The notes under the pieces were generated by a model. The model made no database searches, was not told where the DNA came from, and saw only the letters and a program-made list of their open reading frames with translations. From assembly GCA_013361745.1 (NCBI GenBank), contig JABFXM010000023.1:1-12802 (forward strand): 12,802 bases of DNA. The letters run 5' to 3'. The DNA comes from Gemmatimonadaceae bacterium (lineage in GTDB: Bacteria; Gemmatimonadota; Gemmatimonadetes; Gemmatimonadales; Gemmatimonadaceae). Positions 6,088-12,802 of this stretch are shown here, one piece after another (position 1 is the stretch's first letter; each line of letters begins with the position of its first letter). Made by a program: the position numbers and the translations under genes.

Positions 6088-7463
6088 GAGGGATTCGCCA
6101 GCTGACCGTATCCGCCGCGCTTCTCACCGCCGCGGCCGCGCTCGCACCGGCGCCCGGCGATGCGCAGGCCGTGCCGTCGATCCGCGTCGAGCGCTATGTG
6201 CTCCCCAACGGACTGGAAGTGCTGCTGCACGAGGACCACTCGACGCCGATCGTCGCCGTCGACACGTGGTACCACGTCGGGTCCTCGAACGAGCAACGGG
6301 GGCGCACGGGGTTCGCGCACCTCTTCGAGCACATCATGTTCATGGGCTCACAGCACGTGCCGGTCGGCGCCTTCGACCAATGGCTCGAATCGGCCGGCGC
6401 GTACAACAACGGGTCGACGACGCAGGACCGCACGAACTACTACGAGGTGATGCCGTCCAACGCGCTACCGCTCGCCCTCTGGCTCGACGCGGATCGCATG
6501 GGCTGGCTGCTGCCGACGATGGACCAGGCGAAGCTTGACCTGCAGCGCGACGTCGTGAAGAACGAGCGGCGCGAGCGCGTGGACAACGTTCCGTATGGTC
6601 GCGCGAGCGAGACCATCCTCGGCGCGCTGTTCCCGAAGAGTCATCCCTACTCGTGGCCGGTCATCGGGTCGATGGCGGATCTCTCGGCGGCGTCGCTCGA
6701 GGACGTGAAGAGCTTCTTCAGGACCTATTACGCGCCGAACAACGCCACGCTCACGATCGCGGGCGACTTCAACGCCGACAGCGTGAAGGCATGGGTGAAC
6801 CACTACTTCGCGCAGATTCCCCGTGGCCCCGCCGTGCCTTCGAACAGCAGCGTGCCGGCGATCGCGCTCCAGCACGATACCGTGCTCGTGCTCGAAGACC
6901 GCGTCCAGCTGCCGCGGCTCTATTACACGTGGCGTACGCCGAAGGCACTCACGCAGGACGACGCGGCGCTCGACGTGCTCGCGTTCATCCTCGCCGGCGA
7001 CAAGAGCTCGCGCCTGTACACGAAGCTCGTCTACCAGGCGCAGAGCGCGCAGCAGGTGAACGCGAACCAGGCGAGCGCGCGGCTGGACAGCTGGTTCCAG
7101 GTGGTGGTCGCTCCCAAGGAGGGGCACATGCCCGCCGAGATGGCGGCCGCGGTCGATTCCGAGATCGCACGCCTGGCGAAGGAGGGGCCGACCCAGCGCG
7201 AGGTACAGCGCGCGCAGAACTCCTATCGCACGACCTTCCTCGACGCGATGGCGAGCGTGCTCGGCAAGGCCGAGCAGCTGAACCGCTACGACTATCTGGT
7301 CGGGCAACCGGACTACGCCCGCGAGGACGCCGTGCGTTACGACCGCGTGACTCCAGCCGACGTGCAACGCGTCGCGGCGCAGTATCTCACCGCGCCGAAG
7401 GTCGTGCTGACGATCGTTCCGCAGGGGAAGACGGAGATGGCAGTGAAGGGAGGAACCCGCTGA
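6084..7463 (+). CDS. Exported M16B zinc peptidase, catalytic subunit
   Basis: The protein is 459 residues. A signal peptide (LTVSAALLTAAAALAPAPGDAQA, about residues 7-29) likely cleaves after AQA, so the enzyme acts in the periplasm. The inverted zinc motif is H79-L-F-E82-H83, with E161 (VVKNERRERVDN) as the third ligand: an intact M16 active site. The rest is the pair of M16 alpha/beta domains (about 34-230 and 250-445), the length of M16B half-proteins, which dimerise with a partner. In known bacterial M16B heterodimers one subunit carries HxxEH and the other an R/Y pair, and the next gene supplies such a partner. The start overlaps the DUF218 stop (GTGA) and the stop overlaps the next ATG (TGATG). 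The substrate is unknown; relatives degrade short, unfolded peptides. Confidence 0.92.
   Translation: MRGIRQLTVSAALLTAAAALAPAPGDAQAVPSIRVERYVLPNGLEVLLHEDHSTPIVAVDTWYHVGSSNEQRGRTGFAHLFEHIMFMGSQHVPVGAFDQWLESAGAYNNGSTTQDRTNYYEVMPSNALPLALWLDADRMGWLLPTMDQAKLDLQRDVVKNERRERVDNVPYGRASETILGALFPKSHPYSWPVIGSMADLSAASLEDVKSFFRTYYAPNNATLTIAGDFNADSVKAWVNHYFAQIPRGPAVPSNSSVPAIALQHDTVLVLEDRVQLPRLYYTWRTPKALTQDDAALDVLAFILAGDKSSRLYTKLVYQAQSAQQVNANQASARLDSWFQVVVAPKEGHMPAEMAAAVDSEIARLAKEGPTQREVQRAQNSYRTTFLDAMASVLGKAEQLNRYDYLVGQPDYAREDAVRYDRVTPADVQRVAAQYLTAPKVVLTIVPQGKTEMAVKGGTR
7448..7454 (+). promoter_or_regulatory. Shine-Dalgarno of the M16 lipoprotein gene
   Basis: GGGAGGA lies 8 nt before the ATG at 7463. It fixes the start at the overlap with the upstream stop codon and at a lipoprotein signal sequence; the open frame that extends upstream to 6653 is a shadow of the first M16 gene. 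Confidence 0.7.
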
Positions 7464-8998
7464 TGCGCCGAACCAGCTTCGCCGGCTTCCGCCGGGCCGG
7501 ATCGTTCGCCGCGCTCGTCGTCGCGGCGTGTGCGCCTTCCTCGACCCCGGCCCCCGCGCCGGCTCCGGTCGTCACCGCTCCCACCCCCGCGCCGGCGCAG
7601 CCCGCGCCCGCCCCGCAGACCGACACGGCGCCGCCCGTGCTCGGCCCCGCGCCGAGCGTCACGCTGCCCCCGATCGACCGGCGGACGCTGCCTAACGGCA
7701 TGACGCTGCTCGTCGTCGAGCAGCACGAGCTTCCGCTCGCCGACTTCGTGCTCGTGATCGGCAGCGGCACGGAGACCGATCCGGCTGCGCGCGGCGGGCT
7801 CGCCTCGCTCACCGCGGCGCTCCTCCGCGAGGGGACGACGACGCGCTCCGCGATGCAGATCGCGGATCAGCTGTCCTTCCTCGGCGCCGACCTGAGCTCG
7901 GGAAGCGGATGGGACCTCTCGCAGCTGTCGCTGCACACCACGACCGCGCAGATGGACAGCGCCCTGGCGCTCTTCGCGGACGTCGCGCTGCACCCCGCGT
8001 TCGCGGCGAGCGAGGTGGAGCGACTGAAGAAGCAGCGCCTCACCGATCTCCTGCAGTCGCGTGACCGTCCCCGCGACATCGCCGACCGCGTGTACGCACA
8101 GGCGCTCTACGGCAGCGCGCATCCGTACGGCAGGCCGGCAACGGGGACGGAGCAGTCCACGAAGGCGATTCGTGCGACGGACGTGCGGCGGTTCTTCCAG
8201 ACGTATTACCGGCCGAACAACGCGACGCTCATCGTCGTCGGCGACGTCACGCCCGCAGATGTCGAACGACGGGCACGTGCGCTGTTCGGAAGCTGGCGGC
8301 GCGGCGACGTTCCGGCGACGACGTATCCGCGTGCCACGAGTGGGGCGACGAAGCCGACGATCTTCCTCGTGGACAAGCCCGGGGCTCCGCAGTCGTCGAT
8401 CCGCATCGGGGAGATCGGCGTCGCACGGTCGACTCCGGACTACTTCGCCCTGATGGTGATGAACACGATCCTCGGAGGCTCGTTCACGAGCCGGTTGAAC
8501 CAGAACCTTCGCGAGAAGCGGGGCTATACCTACGGCGCCGGGTCCGGATTCGCGATGCGCCGCCAGCCGGGACCATTCGTCGCCCGCGCAGAAGTGACCG
8601 GAACGAAGACCGACTCGTCGCTCATCGAGTTCATGAACGAGCTGCGAAGCATCCGCGACACCGTCTCGAGCACCGAGCTCGCGCGGGCGAAGCGGTATCT
8701 CGAGTTGCAGCTGCCCGGCGACTTCGAGACGACGGGAAGCATCGCGGCGCAGCTCGTCCCCGTGGTGGTATACGGCCTCCCCCTCGATTTCTACTCGAGC
8801 TACGTGCAGCGGATCGAGAACGTGACCCAGGCAGACGTGCAGCGCGTGGCCCGCGAGTACGTCGATCCCTCGAAGATGGCGATCGTCGTCGTCGGCGATC
8901 GCGCGTCGATCGAGGCGGGGATCAGAGCGCTCGGCATGGGTGAGGTGACGCTCCGCGACGTCAACGGCGCCATCGTCGCCAACTCGCCGCGACCCTGA
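7463..8998 (+). CDS. M16 family lipoprotein, non-catalytic partner subunit
   Basis: The protein is 511 residues. The N-terminus is a lipoprotein signal (lipobox V-A-A-C23), then a Pro/Ala-rich linker (about 24-68) that would hold the M16 fold away from the membrane. Aligned with the upstream enzyme, the zinc motif HLFEH is replaced by S115-L-T-A118-A119, so both His and the Glu are lost. The REKRGYTYGAGSGF block (R350-Y357 onwards) is the Arg/Tyr region that partner subunits contribute to substrate binding. This is the layout of the inactive half of a bacterial M16B heterodimer, comparable to alpha-MPP. It should pair with the product of the overlapping upstream gene and tether the complex to a membrane. 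It overlaps both neighbours by one base, so expression is coupled. Confidence 0.9.
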   Translation: MRRTSFAGFRRAGSFAALVVAACAPSSTPAPAPAPVVTAPTPAPAQPAPAPQTDTAPPVLGPAPSVTLPPIDRRTLPNGMTLLVVEQHELPLADFVLVIGSGTETDPAARGGLASLTAALLREGTTTRSAMQIADQLSFLGADLSSGSGWDLSQLSLHTTTAQMDSALALFADVALHPAFAASEVERLKKQRLTDLLQSRDRPRDIADRVYAQALYGSAHPYGRPATGTEQSTKAIRATDVRRFFQTYYRPNNATLIVVGDVTPADVERRARALFGSWRRGDVPATTYPRATSGATKPTIFLVDKPGAPQSSIRIGEIGVARSTPDYFALMVMNTILGGSFTSRLNQNLREKRGYTYGAGSGFAMRRQPGPFVARAEVTGTKTDSSLIEFMNELRSIRDTVSSTELARAKRYLELQLPGDFETTGSIAAQLVPVVVYGLPLDFYSSYVQRIENVTQADVQRVAREYVDPSKMAIVVVGDRASIEAGIRALGMGEVTLRDVNGAIVANSPRP

Positions 8999-9852
8999 TG
9001 AGGGCGACGGCGCGCGCGCTGGTCCTGACCGTCATCCTGCTCGCCGCGGGATGCCGCGAGGGCGCCGAGCAGAGCTCCGCGGAAGCGGCGCGCGCCGACT
9101 CGTCAGCGGCGGGATATGAGGTCGGTCCCGCGCCCTCGGCGACGGCGTCCATCGCGGACTCGACGGGCCGTATCGCCGCCGCGGGCCCGCCACGGGCGGC
9201 GCACGCGGACAGCGCGCGTGCCATCGCTCGGCGCGACAGCGCGAGGAGCGACAGCGCGCGCCGCGACAGCGTCACGCGCGCACTCGCCGTTCGTGAGAAG
9301 GCGAGGCACGACTCGGTCGCGCGTGACAGCAGCCGGCGGGTCGCGGAGCGAGACAGCCTCGCTCGTTCGAACAGGCGAACACAGGTGACGACGACAGTCC
9401 CGCCGACGGCGGGACCGGTGCGCGTCAACGAGTTCCTGACGTACGACGCCAAGACTCGCACCGCCTCGCTGCAGCTCGTCGCGGGCTACAACGGTCTGAA
9501 CGGGTCGCTCAACTTCAACGGAGCGATGCGCGGGTCGCGCACCTTCGTGATTCCCCTCGGTTGGCACGTCCACGTCACGGTCTCGAATCACGACTCCGAT
9601 CTCCAGCATTCGGCGATCGTCGTACGTGAAGTGCTGCCGCCTCCGCTCGAGCTGACCACACCCGAATTCCCGGGCGCCGCGCTCCCCCGTCTCGACGAGG
9701 GGCTGCAGGAGGGCGAGACTGGAACGCTCGACTTCGTCGCCGATCGTCCCGGGCGCTACATGGTCGCCTGCGGTGTTCCCGGCCACGCCCAGAGCGGTCT
9801 CTGGCTGCGGGTCGTCATCGCGCGCGGGCTCGCCGTTCCGGCGTACCGTTAG
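8998..9852 (+). CDS. Sulfocyanin-like cupredoxin lipoprotein with charged repeat linker
   Basis: The protein is 284 residues. A lipoprotein signal (ALVLTVILLAAG-C19) is followed by a long low-complexity linker (20-140) with Asp-Ser at 71, 80, 85, 90, 105, 110 and 119, rich in Arg and Ala. The C-terminal domain (about 142-275) is a cupredoxin resembling sulfocyanin: H204 in DLQHSAIVV, then C258-G-V-P-G-H263-A-Q-S-G-L268-W. H204, C258 and H263 fit the type 1 copper ligands. The position for the usual axial Met (H+5) is Leu. Such proteins carry electrons outside the cytoplasmic membrane. ATG overlaps the M16 lipoprotein stop by one base (TGATG), so it is co-translated with that protease pair. 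The stop is 3 bp from the facing tetR gene. Confidence 0.82.
   Translation: MRATARALVLTVILLAAGCREGAEQSSAEAARADSSAAGYEVGPAPSATASIADSTGRIAAAGPPRAAHADSARAIARRDSARSDSARRDSVTRALAVREKARHDSVARDSSRRVAERDSLARSNRRTQVTTTVPPTAGPVRVNEFLTYDAKTRTASLQLVAGYNGLNGSLNFNGAMRGSRTFVIPLGWHVHVTVSNHDSDLQHSAIVVREVLPPPLELTTPEFPGAALPRLDEGLQEGETGTLDFVADRPGRYMVACGVPGHAQSGLWLRVVIARGLAVPAYR
9233..9277 (+). repeat. Three 15-bp tandem units inside the cupredoxin linker
   Basis: Units begin at 9233, 9248 and 9263, each opening GCGACAGCG; the first two share 11 leading bases. They encode five-residue steps of the type R-D-S-A-R. The wider linker keeps the Asp-Ser spacing but with divergent DNA, suggesting older expansion of the same unit. 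Confidence 0.7.
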
Positions 9853-9855
9853 GCG

Positions 9856-10458
9856 TCAGGCGTACGGGTCACGCGCGATGTCGGCCATCGTGCGCGACAT
9901 CAGACGCGCGGCGTCCGCGGCCGAGAGTCCGCCCGTCCTGACGAGCGATCGCCAGGTGTCGAGGTGGAGGGAGTGTGCGATGAGGGCGATCAGCCAGGCA
10001 CGCGCCCGGCCGTGCACGGACCACGCGTCACCGAGGCGATTTCGCAGCTCGGCGAGCCATGCATCGAAGGGCGCGAGCAGATCCGCCAGCGCCGGCATGC
10101 GCTCGCGGTCCGCGCTGCAGCGGACGAGGAAAGCAGCGGCGCCCTCGTAGTACGCGTAAACACCCTCGAGCGCCGTGCGAGCGCGCTGCCGCGGGTCGGC
10201 CGTGCTCGTGAGACGCTCGATCGACGGAAACGGATGCGCGGCCGCCCACCGTGTCCAGACGGCATCGAGCAACGAGCGCTCGTCCTCGAAGTGCCGGTAG
10301 AGCGTCAGCCGCTGGACGCCGGCGCGCTCGGCGATGGCGAGAAGGGTCGTGTCGGTGGGCCCGTGCGTCTCGTAGAGCCGAAGGGCTGCATCGAGGATGC
10401 GGTGCCGCGTCTCCATCTGCGACGCCGCGCGCCGGCGCATGGTGTACGGACGGGTCAT
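9856..10458 (-). CDS. TetR/AcrR family transcriptional regulator
   Basis: The protein is 200 residues. After a basic N-terminus, METRHRILDAALRLYETHG opens the TetR DNA-binding domain, and the helix-turn-helix is at about 36-57 (TDTTLLAIAERAGVQRLTLYRHF). The C-terminal part (about 85-195) is helical, with AYYEGAAAFLVRCSADRERM and WLIALIAHSLHLDTWRSLV. In-frame Met codons at residues 7 and 15 are alternative starts; none has a clear Shine-Dalgarno. It is divergent from the second M16 pair (162 bp apart), so regulation of that operon and of itself is plausible. It is convergent with the cupredoxin gene across only 3 bp, with no clear hairpin, so the two transcripts must overlap at their 3' ends. 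Confidence 0.85.
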   Translation of the reverse strand: MTRPYTMRRRAASQMETRHRILDAALRLYETHGPTDTTLLAIAERAGVQRLTLYRHFEDERSLLDAVWTRWAAAHPFPSIERLTSTADPRQRARTALEGVYAYYEGAAAFLVRCSADRERMPALADLLAPFDAWLAELRNRLGDAWSVHGRARAWLIALIAHSLHLDTWRSLVRTGGLSAADAARLMSRTMADIARDPYA

Positions 10459-10602
10459 TGTGTGAACAGGTCTGTGCGCTCAATCCCCGTCCAGTGGCGG
10501 ACCCGATGCGTGACCGGCTGCCGTGTCCACTCAGGCGATGCCGGATGCGGACCGTCCCCGACGACCGCCGCCGCTCGGCCACCGCTCCCGCTGGCGACTG
10601 CG

Positions 10603-10619
10603 GTCGTGCAACTTACGAC
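10603..10619 (+). promoter_or_regulatory. Short inverted repeat before the second M16 operon
   Basis: GTCGT, 7 nt, ACGAC ends one base before the ATG at 10621. CAACTT (10609-10614) in its centre is a weak -10-like match 6 nt before the ATG. The rest of the 162-bp divergent region (10459-10620) shows no convincing -35/-10 pair for either gene. The repeat could be an operator for the divergent TetR, but it is short and may be chance. Confidence 0.25.
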
Positions 10620-10620
10620 G

Positions 10621-11928
10621 ATGCGCATCCCGGTCGACACGTTTCGCCTCGAGAACGGCTTGTTCGTCACGCTCTCCGAGGACTACTCCGCCCCCATCGT
10701 CGCGGTCAATCTCTGGTATCACGTCGGCTCGGCGAACGAACGAGAGGGACGCACCGGATTCGCGCATCTGTTCGAGCACATGCTCTTCCAGGGATCCGAG
10801 CATGTGGGGACGAACGAGCACTTCGAGACCATCCAGCGCGCCGGCGGCACGTTGAACGGCTCGACGTGGTTGGAGCGGACGAACTATTTCGAGACGGTTC
10901 CCTCGAACCATCTCGAGTCGATCCTCTGGCTGGAGGCGGATCGCATGGGATATCTCCTCCCGGGCATGACGCAGCAGAAGCTGGATCTGCAGCGTGACGT
11001 CGTGAAGAACGAACGCCGCTGGTCGGTGGACAATCAGCCGTACGGCACCTGGCTCGAGCGCCTCGACGCACTCTGCTTCCCGCCAACGCATCCCTTCCAT
11101 CATTCGCTGATCGGTTCGATGGAAGACCTGAGCGCGGCGAGCCTCGAGGACGTCGCCAACTTTTTCCGCACCTTCTACACACCCGACAACGCGGTCCTCT
11201 CGATCGCCGGCGATTTCGATCCGGCGTTCGCCCGCGCGGCGGTGGAACGCTGCTTCGGCCACATTCCTCGCGGGCCGGGCAAGCCCTCCCTTCCCGACAT
11301 GTCGCTCCCGCCGACCTTCGGTGAGCGCAGGCGCGAGGTCGTCCCCGACGAAGTCGCGCTCCCGAGGCTCTTCCTCGCCTTCCGGTCCCCGACGTTCGGC
11401 AGCGAGGAGTACTACGCGGCGAGCGTCTGCGGCGCGGTGCTCGGCATGCGCCGCGGGAGCCGGCTCTATCGCGCGCTCGTGCGCGAGCAACAGCTGGCGC
11501 AGGAGATCGGCGCCTTCACCTTCGACCTCGCGAAGGGCAGCGACCTGCTCGTCATCGACGCCGTGGCGCGTCCGGGGGTGAGCGGCGCGGACCTCGAGCA
11601 GGCGGTAGTGCGTGAAGTCGATCGTCTGCGCGACGAGGGTGTAGCGGCGGAGGAAGTCGAGCGCGCGGTCGCGCTCATCGAGACCGATATCGTCAACGGG
11701 TTGCAGTCCGCCGGCGAGCGTGCGGACCAGTTGTCGAAGTTCGCCACGTTCTTCGGCGACCCCGCGCTCGTCAACGAGCAGGTCGATCGCTACAAGACCG
11801 TGACCGTCGAGGCAGTCGACGCGTTCGCGCGGGCACGCCTGGGCGAGGAGAATCGGGCGAGCCTGCTGTACGTGCCGCGCGCCGCGGCGCCGGTCGACGA
11901 GCACGTGCTGGCGGAGGCGACGGCATGA
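10621..11928 (+). CDS. M16B zinc peptidase, catalytic subunit without signal peptide
   Basis: The protein is 435 residues. The M16 fold starts almost at once (MRIPVDTFRLENGLFVTLSE), leaving no room for a signal peptide, so it is probably cytoplasmic. The zinc site is complete: H49-L-F-E52-H53, with E131 (VVKNERRWSVDN) at the same spacing as in the exported enzyme. Other blocks shared with the 6084-7463 gene are KLDLQRDVVKNERR, SLIGSMEDLSAASLEDV and FFRTFYTPDNAVLSIAGDFD, so the two are paralogues. The open frame reaches upstream to 9964 but runs antisense through tetR, so I chose the ATG at 10621. The stop overlaps the next start by ATGA, and the next product is the expected zinc-less partner. 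The substrate is unknown. Confidence 0.9.
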   Translation: MRIPVDTFRLENGLFVTLSEDYSAPIVAVNLWYHVGSANEREGRTGFAHLFEHMLFQGSEHVGTNEHFETIQRAGGTLNGSTWLERTNYFETVPSNHLESILWLEADRMGYLLPGMTQQKLDLQRDVVKNERRWSVDNQPYGTWLERLDALCFPPTHPFHHSLIGSMEDLSAASLEDVANFFRTFYTPDNAVLSIAGDFDPAFARAAVERCFGHIPRGPGKPSLPDMSLPPTFGERRREVVPDEVALPRLFLAFRSPTFGSEEYYAASVCGAVLGMRRGSRLYRALVREQQLAQEIGAFTFDLAKGSDLLVIDAVARPGVSGADLEQAVVREVDRLRDEGVAAEEVERAVALIETDIVNGLQSAGERADQLSKFATFFGDPALVNEQVDRYKTVTVEAVDAFARARLGEENRASLLYVPRAAAPVDEHVLAEATA

Positions 11929-12802
11929 GCGTGACGGCGGTTCCCCCGCGTCCCGTCCCCGGGGACCCGCGTCCATACGCGTTCCCGCGGTTCGAGCGAC
12001 GCACGCTCTCGAACGGCATCACGCTCGTCGTCGCCCCGGTGCATCGGCTGCCGATCGTCAGCGTGATCGCTGTACTCGACGCCGGTGCCGTCTGCGATCC
12101 CATGGGGCGCGAGGGACTGGCCGCGCTCGTCGCGGCGATGCTCCCCGAGGGAACGGCGACGATGGACGGCGAGACGCTCGCGCTCCGCTTCGAGCGACTC
12201 GGCGCCTCCTTCGGCGCGAGCGCCGATTGGGATGTCGGCGTCGCCTCGATGACGATGACGCGCTCTCACCTCTCCGACGCACTCGCCCTCTTCGCCCAGA
12301 CGCTCACGGCGCCGAGCTTCCCGGCGCGCGAGCTGGAGCGGTTGAAGGCGGAGCGGCTGGCGGAGCTGCTCCAGCTGCGCACCGAGCCGCGCGGCCTCGC
12401 CGACGAGATGACGGCGCATTTCGTCTACGCACCCGAGTCCCGGTATGCGCGTCCGATGGCCGGCGGCGCGGCCGCGGTCGAGGCCATCGTCTCGCGAGAC
12501 GTCGGTGAGCTGTACACGGCGCGGTATCGGGCGGGAGGCACGACGATCGTGATGGCCGGCGACGTGACCGCGGACGACGCCGCAACGCTCCTCGAGGAAG
12601 CCTTCGGTCTCTGGGGCGGCAGCTCGCCCGCATCGATCGCGGTCGTGGATGCACCGAGCCCCGGCTCGCGCGCGGTGCACGTCGTCTCGAAGCCGGACGC
12701 GCCGCAATCGGAGATTCGAGTCGCGCACGTCGGCATACCCCGCGTGCATCCCGACTACTTCCGCGTCGTCGTGATGAACGCCGTGCTCGGCGGGCTCTTC
12801 TC
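11925..12802 (+). CDS. M16 family non-catalytic partner subunit (3' end outside window)
   Basis: 292 codons are visible before the window ends. No signal peptide or lipobox is present (MSVTAVPPRPVPGDPRPYAF), matching the upstream cytoplasmic enzyme. The M16 fold begins at about residue 22 (RFERRTLSNGITLVVAP). At the zinc motif the sequence reads G64-L-A-A67-L-V-A70-A71, so all three metal-binding or catalytic residues are Ala. SKPDAPQSEIRVAHVGIPRVHPDYFRVVVMNAVLGG near the end is the start of the M16 C-terminal domain and parallels the lipoprotein partner. The Arg/Tyr block expected just after that is beyond the window. ATGA overlap with the preceding gene indicates coupled translation and a heterodimer. 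Confidence 0.88.
   Translation, partial: MSVTAVPPRPVPGDPRPYAFPRFERRTLSNGITLVVAPVHRLPIVSVIAVLDAGAVCDPMGREGLAALVAAMLPEGTATMDGETLALRFERLGASFGASADWDVGVASMTMTRSHLSDALALFAQTLTAPSFPARELERLKAERLAELLQLRTEPRGLADEMTAHFVYAPESRYARPMAGGAAAVEAIVSRDVGELYTARYRAGGTTIVMAGDVTADDAATLLEEAFGLWGGSSPASIAVVDAPSPGSRAVHVVSKPDAPQSEIRVAHVGIPRVHPDYFRVVVMNAVLGGLF

Noticed and set aside
6653..7462. Plus-strand extension in front of the M16 lipoprotein
   Set aside because: It is out of frame with the first M16 gene, which it overlaps, and is Arg/Ala-rich. The ATG at 7463 has a Shine-Dalgarno and begins a lipoprotein signal.
9840..9870. Possible terminator hairpin between the cupredoxin and tetR genes
   Set aside because: Only 4-5 bp arms around a long loop could be found, and they lie in coding sequence.
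10531..11976. Minus-strand 481-residue frame
   Set aside because: It is an antisense shadow of the M16 gene at 10621-11928, whose catalytic motifs are intact on the plus strand.

Overview
This window is a G+C-rich bacterial chromosome segment (by eye about two thirds G+C) with tightly packed genes. It carries a partial mnmE, a DUF2225 protein, upp, two TetR regulators, a beta-CASP ribonuclease, a DUF218 (YdcF-type) membrane protein, four M16-family genes and a sulfocyanin-like lipoprotein with Arg/Asp/Ser-rich repeats. Promoters of the form TANNNT about 7 nt before the ATG suggest leaderless mRNAs. This combination would fit Gemmatimonadota or a similar high-GC environmental phylum. That placement is inference from gene style, not a database match.

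Left part (1-3107): the 3' end of mnmE faces a DUF2268-type putative zinc protease. The junction between them holds a 9-bp repeat array and a long hairpin. A divergent pair follows (DUF2268 protein on minus, DUF2225 zinc-ribbon protein on plus), with a sigma70-like promoter and a 15-bp direct repeat between them. The DUF2225 gene then faces upp across a second long hairpin that shares sequence with the first. Both tail-to-tail junctions therefore look like diverged copies of one element.

Middle (3107-5354): upp and a 57-residue DUF4177-like gene are divergent with only 27 bp between their start codons, each with its own candidate leaderless promoter. The small gene is followed closely by a CPSF73/RNase J-like beta-CASP nuclease gene and a TetR regulator gene.

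Right part (5413-9852): a candidate leaderless promoter, covered by an inverted repeat, starts a four-gene run joined by 4-bp or 1-bp overlaps. The order is DUF218 membrane protein, exported catalytic M16 peptidase (HxxEH), lipoprotein M16 partner without zinc ligands, and a cupredoxin lipoprotein whose expected axial Met is Leu. The products are all predicted to sit at or outside the cytoplasmic membrane. A second TetR gene lies tail-to-tail with this run.

End (10621-12802): a second M16 pair, again catalytic then zinc-less and overlapping by ATGA, has no signal peptides and is probably cytoplasmic. Its second gene runs off the window. The duplicated active/inactive M16 pair with opposite predicted locations is the most distinctive protein-level feature here. 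No RNA genes, insertion sequences or CRISPR arrays were seen.
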